The position numbers were made by a program, and so were the translations under genes. From positions 3,688,535-3,752,534 of the forward strand of contig NC_084471.1 of NCBI RefSeq assembly GCF_027409185.1: a DNA stretch of 64,000 nucleotides, in the 5' to 3' direction. A model generated the notes under the pieces. That model had not been told where the DNA came from and did not search any database. It saw only the letters and a program-made list of their open reading frames with translations. The DNA is from Cynocephalus volans. Its lineage: Eukaryota > Chordata > Mammalia > Dermoptera > Cynocephalidae. Of this stretch, positions 56,648 through 64,000 are shown piece after piece (position 1 is the stretch's first letter; every line of letters starts with the position of its first letter).

Positions 56648-56975
56648 ATTGGTCCATTTCTGTCACTCACCACAAAATACCTAGAACTGGGTAATTTGTA
56701 AGAAAATGAAACTTATTGCTTACAATGTCAGAGGCTGGGAAGTCCAAAGTCCAGAGAACACACCTGGTGAGGGTCTGACCACCATTATTAATCCATTCAC
56801 TACTGCAGGGTCCTACAATCCAATCACCTCTTCAAGGCCCCACCTTTCAATTACCTTAATAGGATTTCCCACCCTCCTAACAGTCATAGTGGGGGCTAAG
56901 TTTCTAATACAAAAAACTTGGGGGACACAATTCAATCTTCAATGAATTTGAGGGGACATTCAATCCACTACAGAT
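56648..56975 (-). mobile_element. MaLR-type solo LTR
   Basis: Inverted pattern: TTGGTCCATTTCTGTCACTC, CTAGAACTGGGTAATTTGTA, GGCTGGGAAGTCCAAAGTCC, CAATCACCTCTTCAAGGCCC and CTTGGGGGACACAATTCAAT. A second partial end at 56940-56972 repeats the terminal GGGGACATTCAATCC. Confidence 0.75.
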
Positions 56976-56999
56976 GGGGTACATGACATCCCCTCCAGG

Positions 57000-57640
57000 C
57001 ACCTGAGCTTTCATCCAATCAGAGAGAAGGCAGCAGTGGTCAGGGCAAGGATAGGCCCAGACTGATGATCTTTATTATTGCCTCACCCTGGGGAGCCCAG
57101 TGTGGCCAGAATTGATTGGTGTAATTTAATCTTATCAAGGGCACCAGGCAAGGGGACTCCAGAGGAGAGCAGTAAAGACAGTTTCCACTCTCAGCAAGCT
57201 TGCATATTAATAGAGTCCTGACATCTCTTCCTCCAAACTGCCTGGCTTCTGAGCCATCAGCAGCCCAGATCTCTGTGGGACTTTGGATATTTGTCCCCCT
57301 GGGCTCTATGCCCAGACAAAGCCCACCAGCTTCCCCGACCATGTTCCAGACACCAGTAGCATCCACCATGCTGGTCATCGGACAGAGCTTGCTCCAGCAC
57401 TGCCCCCCACCCCCAATGCCAGGACCCTTTAGGGAAGAAACAGCATTCCTGAGAGCTGTGGTCCTGCTGGCTGCTCCCATCCAATCAATGGTGGGCAGGC
57501 ATTTTATGTCCAGTCCTGTGGGGAAACTGGGCTGGATGTTGGGATCCTTGCCATGTAAAATCTTAGCACCCACTGTATAGGAATGGCAGAGAGCACCCAG
57601 GAGAGTCGCATCCAATCTGGATCCAAATACACCCACAGAT
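57000..57640 (-). other. Possible ERV-like segment or chance ORF (198 aa)
   Basis: The minus strand is open from 57636 to 57040 (198 codons), the longest open frame outside repeats and known L1s. No domain is visible. Near its 3' end on minus the text GGCAATAATAAAGATCATC contains AATAAA and is followed by about 75 bp like the tail of an LTR. I cannot assign a family. Confidence 0.3.
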
Positions 57641-59760
57641 GGGGAGAAGTGGAATACACCAGGGACCTGGGAAAGCTGCTGAAAGAGGGTCTTGGGCCGT
57701 CATCCTAAACCCACCCCTACAGCATAGGGTCGGCCAGTGGAGGAAGAAGCTCTGAATCATATTGAATGAACTTCACCATCTGCAGAATGGACACCCTTCC
57801 CCAACACACAAACAGATCACTTCAAATTGTGCTTGAGGTTGCCCCAGGTCAACCCCCAGAAGCTCCTTGGTGCCCACTGTCTGGTCTGAGCATCTCCACC
57901 CAGGAAGGGCTCCTATCCCGGGCACCCTGGGCTTCCCATTGCTGTGCTGGCTGCTTTGGGTCTCTGTGGATGAACCTCCGGCAGCTGACCAGCAGCCATT
58001 TCTGAGAACATGTCTGGTGTGAGTCTGTCCATCCCTCAGGTATGTCGAGACTCACCCTGGATGCCAGGCTCTGAGTTGCAGACCATGGAGTGTGGAGTTG
58101 GGTGTGAGAGGGCAGGGGCCTCCCTCTGGCCCGTCCCCTCCCATGCAGCCCAGGGACGGCTCATCCCACTGGAAGTCGGACGTGCATGGCCCATGAACTC
58201 ATCAAGAAAAGTCTTTCTCTCCCAGCATCTCTGCTCCTCCCCCCAATCTCAGGGCAGTCCAACTGCTGGCAGAGCCCACCCCCACGGAAGCGGCTGAGGC
58301 TTCTCATGTTGGACATAAAACCGTGACTACAGAGAAGCCAGACGCCTAAAACCCATCTGCATAATAACTGAAAAAATTTTCCAGTTTTTATTTAAAGTCA
58401 TTGGAGTTCTGATGTGAAGCTGCAGAAAGGAAAGGCAGATTCTCATTTTCCCTCAGCTCATCCCTAATTTGTACCACTGGGTGTTTTAATTTACAAGTCA
58501 AAGTTAATAAATTATGTATGCACTTGACTCCCTCCTGCTCCTGACCTCCTTCCAGGGCTCAGCTCATCCCCGAGGGAAGGACCTCAGTGAACTCTAGAAG
58601 CACAGCCTGCACGTGCCACTACCCAGCCCTGAGGGTGTCACCCCTGTCCCTGGGAGCCCCTGGAAGGGAGACACCCAGCTAGCAACCTCTACCTGTGTCC
58701 TCACAGGCAGGTTCAAGTAAAAAAAAAAAAACATTGCTAGGCTAATTAAGAATAAAAAAGGAAGAACCTGGTTCAAAACGTATCAGTAATAGCAATCACT
58801 AGGACTTCGTGGGTGCTGTTCATGTGCAGACACATTCTGTGGCCACAGAGCTCCCCGTGGCCAAGCTGGGCCAGAGCCCATGTCTGCCCAGGGCCAGCCT
58901 CCTATTCTAGAGCCTGATGACCACTCTCCCCAAAGGCTCCACTGTGATGTTCCTGGGCACAGCGTGAGTCAGGGACAGCCCAGGAAGTTCCAGGAGACGC
59001 TGGAGCCCATGAACCTTCTCCTGAGAGGAGTTCCCAAGCCCTCTCGAACCTTGGTCTGATAAGTCACTGCCTTTTCCTACAGGCTGAGTGCTGAGTGAAT
59101 GTGCTACTTCTGAAAAGAGAATCGGCATTTTTAAAGAGGTCAGGTGAGAGGAATCCAAGGAAATTAATGTCCACAGGTGGACTGAGAGGCATGCGTGGCC
59201 TGAAAATATTAATTCTCTGTCCAGCCTGATGCCCCCAAGAACCCAGCCCTCATGCTCTCACCCACAAGCCTTGCCACGTACATCCCCATCGGATATTCTT
59301 CCCTTTCCTCCCCTACCTGTGTCCACCTGACAGCCTCTGAGAGTCTGTCACTCTGGTCATGCTCAGGTCAAAGTGACACCTCCCGGCAGCCTTCCTGGGC
59401 CCACTCTCCCTCACATCCTCTAACTGTCCCGACCACCCTTCATCACTGTGCTTACCAAACTGAGCTGTGACTGCCTACCTACGTGTCCCACAGCACTGTG
59501 AACTACCACAGGCAGGGGCCAAGCACTGACTCTGGCCACAATGGGCACAAGGGAAAGGGAAGCCCCAGGCCAGCTCCTAAAATGTGCACCCCAAACAAGG
59601 CTCTCAAGGAAAGAGAACTTCCTTCTCCCCTTGAGGCATTTTCCAATCCTCTCCCATTCCCTCCAAAAACCAGTTCTAGAAGAGCCCAATGGATGAGGAG
59701 GGAAGGAAGAAATAGAAGCACAAAGGGCAGAGCCATCAGCCATCCTCTGGGGATTCCCTC
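57641..59760. other. Unassigned DNA, no gene supported
   Basis: GC-rich to average composition. An AT-rich part at 58320-58520 (listed separately) and a short poly-A run near 58719 are the only local features. Frames up to about 107 codons have no domain. Confidence 0.35.
58320..58520. other. AT-rich island, candidate conserved non-coding element
   Basis: TAATAACTGAAAAAATTTTCC, GTGTTTTAATTTACAAGTCA and AGTTAATAAATTATGTATGC without repeat signature. Confidence 0.25.
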
Positions 59761-59761
59761 C

Positions 59762-59905
59762 TAATCAATCAATAGATATCTGCTGAGCACCTCTATGTCC
59801 CAGGCACTGTTTGGTGCTCCAAGGAATGATGGTGAGTAGGATGTGAGTGGTTCCTGCCCTCATGGGGTTTCAGCATCATTGAGAAGATAAACCAGCAAGC
59901 ACACA
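59762..59905. mobile_element. L2 fragment
   Basis: ATCAATCAATAGATATCTGC, TGAGCACCTCTATGTCCCAG, GCACTGTTTGGTGCTCCAAG, CCTGCCCTCATGGGGTTTCA in L2 order. Confidence 0.55.
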
Positions 59906-59977
59906 CAGGTGTGAGCCTCCTGAAAGGATGAACTGACCCAGGCAGCTCCCCAACCTCTTGAGTACAAATGCAAGGAG

Positions 59978-61545
59978 AAGCTAAGTAAAAAAAATAAAGC
60001 TGAGGCATTAAACTATGTGACTTTGAATTATACTACAAAGCCATAGTAACCAAAACAGCATGGTATAGGCATGAAAACAGACATTCAAACCAATGAAACA
60101 GAATAGACAACCCAGAAATCAACCTACAAATTACAGCCAACTGATCTCTTACAAAGGCACCAAGAACATACATTAAGGAAAGGACAGCCTCTTCAATAAA
60201 TGGTGCTCAAAAAACTGGAAATCCACATATATGGAGAATGAATGAAATGACCCATACCTCTCACCATCCCAAAATCAACCTAAAATGAATAAAAGACTTA
60301 AATATAAGACCTGAAATTATAAACTCCTAAAAGAAAACATGGGGAAACACTTCAGGAAGGACAACTAGGCAAAGACTTTATGAATAAGACCCCAAAAGCA
60401 CAGCAACAAAAGAAAAAATAAACAAATGGATTTAATCAAACTAAAAAGCTTCTGCACAGCAAAAGAAACAGTTAACGAAGTGAAAAGACAACCTACAGAG
60501 TGGAAGGAAATACTTGCAAACTATGATTTCAACGAGGGATTAATATCCAGAATGTACAAGTAACTCAAACAACTTAACAGCAAAAATCAAGTAACCCAAT
60601 TTAAAAAGGGTGAAAGAGCTGAATAGGAATTTCTCAAAAGAAGATCTATAAAAGGCCAACAGACACATCAAAAAATGCCCAACATCACTAAGCATCAGGG
60701 AAATGCAAATCAAATCCACATTGAGATATATTGTCACCCCAGTTAAACTGGCTATTATCAAAAAGACAGAGAATAACAAATGCTGGGAGGATGCAGAGAA
60801 ACAGGAACCCTCCTACACTGTTGGTGGGACTGTAAATTAGTGCCGTCATTATGGAAAACAGTATGGAGTTTCCCCAAACAACTACAGACAGAACTGCCCT
60901 ATGATCCACCAGTCCCACTGCTGGGTGTATACCCAAAGGAAGGGAAATCATCATGTTGAAGGGACACATGTCCCCCATGTTTATCACAGCTCTATTTACA
61001 ATAGTCAGGAGTTGGAACCAACTTAAATGTCCATTGACAGATGACTGGAGTACTACTCTGCCATTAAAAAGAATGAAATTCTGCCACTCACAGCAACATG
61101 GATGAACTTAGAGAAAATTATGCTAACTGAAATGATCCAGGCACAAAAAGAGAAATACCACATTTCCTCACTCACAAGAGGGAGCTAAAAAAAACAAAAC
61201 AAAACAAGTTTAAAAAAGAAGAAAAGAAAGATACAACAAATCACAATAATTCATTGAATTTTCAAAAGGAGAGAAGGGAACATGGAACTGAGGCTATCAG
61301 AGGTGGGAAAGGGGGAGGAAGAAGGGGGATTAGCAAGAAACTGGTAAAGGGCCCCCCAAAATGATTACATTGTGTAATGTTAAATATACTAATTATCCTG
61401 ATTTGAGCATCACATATTGTGCACAGGTATTGGTATTCAACACTGTACCCCATGGATATGTACAATCAATTATGTTTCAATAAGTAATTAATGTAAAAAA
61501 TAAAAATAAAAAAATAAGTTACAAACAAACATAGGATCAAAAGAA
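59978..61545 (+). mobile_element. 5'-truncated L1, plus strand
   Basis: Starts within ORF2 (AAAATAAAGCTGAGGCATTAA) and runs through the C-terminal domain to the 3' UTR and an A-rich tail at 61480-61520. Blocks CATCAGGGAAATGCAAATCAAA, GGTGGGACTGTAAATTAGTG, CCCATGTTTATCACAGCTCT and GAATGAAATTCTGCCACTCA are visible. Frameshifts and stops are frequent. No clear target duplication. Confidence 0.85.
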
Positions 61546-62019
61546 AGAAAAGGAACCAGATACCTGAAATAGAGTAGAAAAATCAAGGACAGAGCATCCC
61601 AGGGTATCTGACACAGATGCAGGCCCTAACAATGAGGTCTGGGGCTTTTATGCTCCTACTGGGGAGAAGATGTGACCTTGAGGTGGGGAAGGATGCTAAA
61701 CCTAGATCCTTGCATAAATCGGAATCCTAGATGGGCTACTCAATCCTGAAAAGGGGGACAAGAAACTGTCCACCAAGTAGGAACCTGACCAGGTAGGCTA
61801 TGTCTACCTCTGGCTCTAGGTGAAAAACAAAAACAAAAACAAGATCTCAGGAAAATTAAACACATAGGCCTTGGCCATATATAGGTATGGGGTCTGAACA
61901 TACAAGATCAACACAGAATAAAAGTCCTCAAATGAACAAAGGCCCCAGATTGGTGAAAACCTTGATTCCTTGTCAGAAACAAAGAAAGAAAGAAAATATC
62001 TATATATTGGAAGAGACAT
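61546..62019. other. Unassigned AT-rich DNA, possibly old L1 5' part
   Basis: Contains AAAAACAAAAACAAAAACAAG at 61825 and GAAAGAAAGAAAG at 61983. It lies directly before the L1/HAL1-like remnant and may belong to it; nothing proves this. Confidence 0.35.
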
Positions 62020-62175
62020 ATCCACCACTATGTCCATGAGACTCTCAGAGTTAAAAACAAAAACAATTCACAAGGAAGATAAATTCACAATAAAATTTAC
62101 AAACCATGCAAGGAAATAACCCACCATGAGCAAGTGGTAGCACACATTATAAAAGGAAAAGTTAGTACCTGTTTT
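62020..62175 (+). mobile_element. Old L1/HAL1-like fragment, left part
   Basis: AGACTCTCAGAGTTAAAAAC and ACAATTCACAAGGAAGATAA resemble old L1 ORF1-upstream text. The same element seems to resume at 62590. Confidence 0.4.
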
Positions 62176-62589
62176 GGCCAGCTTTCACTAGCTTATGCTG
62201 TGTAACAAACACACCCAATCCCAGTGCCTTACAAAAGCAAAGGCATTTGCGTCAGTCACATTATATATCAGGTACAGTACCTACAGGCTTTGGCTCTGCT
62301 CCATGCGCCTTCTTCTTCCTAAAATCCACTCTAAATGAACACCCCTATTTGGGACATGTTCTTGCAGAAGAGGGAAAACCCCACAGCAGCCTGACTGTGC
62401 AATGGTTCTCAAAGCTACTGCTGAAATGTGGCACTTCTTCTGCTTACATCCCTTTAACAAAAATAACTCCAAAATTGATGTCAGTGGGTGGGAAAGTATA
62501 TATTCTCATAGCATGGCACTGAAAAGTCATGTGGCTATGGCAGGGCTATATTCCTCACTTAGGGAAAGAGCAGAGAATAACTTGAAAGA
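62176..62589. mobile_element. LTR- or transposon-like insertion, family unassigned
   Basis: CCAGCTTTCACTAGCTTATG, CTGTGTAACAAACACACCCA, CCAGTGCCTTACAAAAGCAA recall the 'gtaacaaat...cttaaaa' type repeats widespread in mammals, but the subfamily is not settled. The piece interrupts L1-like sequence. Confidence 0.35.
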
Positions 62590-63390
62590 AAGTTACAATC
62601 TACCAAACACCCTAAAGACTTGATATATCAGAATTCTGTGAAACTATAAACTTACTGTATTGAAAATAATTAAAGAGAGAAAATAAGGACTAGCAACCAT
62701 AAGGAAAGGACAGGATTCTTAAAAGAACCCACAGAAAAGAGACAAATAGAATTTTTTAAAATAAAAAATATACTGATTCAAATTAAAAAGTCATGTCATC
62801 ATTTAAATGTAGACTGAAGCAGCTGAAAAGAGAATTAGTGAACTGGAAGGTAGAAATGAGGAAATAGCCTAGAAAGGCAGAGGATTTGAAACTATGATTG
62901 AGAGTTAAAGGAAACTGAGAATAGACAAACATGATCCTAACACAGGTCAATTTTGAATTCCAGACAGCAAGAGTAAAGAGAATGAGGCAGGTGATGATGG
63001 CAAAGCAATTTCCAGAACTGAAGAAAGACCTATGTTCTCCAGCTGAAGATGCTCACTGAGTCCTAAACAGGATAATTAAAAATAAATGCATATCTGGACC
63101 CCACATCAGGCAATGTGAACAAAAAGGCAAACGAAGCATTTTAAAAGAAAGCCACAAGGAAATACAGATGACCTACGGAGAGAGACAGACAGACAGAAAG
63201 GGAAGAGGAGGAGGTCTAACAATTTTCTCATCAGCAATAACTTTGGCTAGAAGACAGCAGTGTAATGTCTTCAAAGTCCTGAAGGAAAATGACTAAGCCT
63301 AGAATTCTCCACCAAACTGAACCAATGAATACTCTTTAAGTCTAGTTAAGATATTCTAAGACAAAAGGGAGTACAAGTTATCACTAGTTG
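62590..63390 (+). mobile_element. Old L1/HAL1 ORF1 remnant, plus strand
   Basis: AGAATTAGTGAACTGGAAGG, ATTCCAGACAGCAAGAGTAA, GCAATTTCCAGAACTGAAGA, GTAATGTCTTCAAAGTCCTG and CTAGAATTCTCCACCAAACT follow the order of the ORF1 coiled-coil and RRM regions of old L1/HAL1. Stops break every frame. Confidence 0.6.
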
Positions 63391-64000
63391 GTTCTGTTGA
63401 AAAGATTAAAATTTAGGCTGCCTAAAACATCTTTGAGTCCCAGAGCAGCTCTTATTCTGGCATCTAAACTGTGAGAACAAAATAGCTCCCAAAGTGTTTA
63501 AGAGAAGTTTGTCAAATTAACAAATACATAATAGCCCAAAGGCTACTTTTATCATTAGCTACATTAACAAAGGCTGAGTGTATAGGGCAGGGGAGGTGAT
63601 AGTTCCAATACAGCAGATGTTTCCATCAATCATGTGTTCGGACTGAAAGATGCGTATCAGTTAGAAATAAACCTTTGTGTTGAGTATAGATCAAGCTTTT
63701 AGTGTCCATCTATTTGCAACTCCTTTTTTTCCATCTCAAAATGTTCAGTGAAAATTTCCAACCCGCTATTGCCCCACTCACAGATTCAAGACAGGAAACT
63801 ATCACTTTGTAGAAATCAGATGCTGGGCAGAGGTGGTGGAAAGAACGTCTCAGCCCTCACTTTGGAGCAAATACCCAGTTATCAATGACTTAAACCTTTC
63901 TTCCTCCTGCTGTTCCCCGGGTTCAGGATCGCTTTCCCTAGGGATTCGGGGTCATTTTCCAAGAGGCTTGAGAGACTAGATTTGAAAATGTATAGGAGGC
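63391..64000. other. Unassigned DNA at the right edge
   Basis: About 600 bp of average composition without a recognised repeat, gene or signal. Confidence 0.4.

Noticed and set aside
1..64000. tRNA, snRNA, 5S and 7SK genes or pseudogenes
   Set aside because: Scanning by eye for A/B boxes and known snRNA starts gave no convincing match on either strand.

Overview
The window is nuclear DNA from a placental mammal, almost certainly gene-free intergenic or deep intronic sequence. I see no protein-coding exon, tRNA, rRNA or snRNA gene that I can support. The sequence is built from LINE-1 (L1) retrotransposons of several ages, solo LTRs of the MaLR and ERV classes, old MIR, L2 and hAT-type fragments, and microsatellites or minisatellites. 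The open reading frames are L1 ORF1/ORF2 remnants, products of codon-multiple tandem repeats, or chance frames in GC-rich DNA. An MST-type MaLR LTR points to the primate/colugo branch. No Alu and no other recent poly-A-tailed SINE was found in 64 kb, which argues against a simian or a typical lemur. A colugo-like genome is my best guess, but it is only an inference.

Layout. 1-1445: full-length 5' UTR of a young L1 on the minus strand; its body lies left of the window. 1446-5375: old L1 fragments, including a head-to-head inverted pair. 5463-15306: solo LTRs (MaLR and ERV1-like), one MIR, one L2 tail and an 840-bp CAT/CAC microsatellite. 15405-28700: one nearly complete old L1 on the minus strand, cut open by a plus-strand L1 3' end, by a 6.2-kb younger L1 with an 18-bp target-site duplication, and by an old L1 tail fragment. 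28936-36820: mixed unique DNA with MIR, L2 and LTR pieces, a split hAT element and an imperfect 176-bp palindrome. 36825-44515: an old L1 carrying an MST LTR with a 5-bp target duplication, followed by a rearranged minus-strand L1 (internal duplication, inverted segment, lost central part). 44516-59760: the GC-richest and least repetitive part, with scattered MIRs, a 24/48-bp minisatellite, and several AT-rich, repeat-poor islands that could be conserved regulatory elements. 59978-63390: another L1 3' end and an old L1/HAL1-like ORF1 remnant.

Nothing here works as a gene system. The active biology on display is retrotransposition and its after-effects: nested insertion, nonsense decay, inversion, duplication and simple-repeat expansion. 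The young L1 at 20048-26222 keeps one ORF2 reading frame from end to end with stop codons only; its ORF1 is frameshifted.
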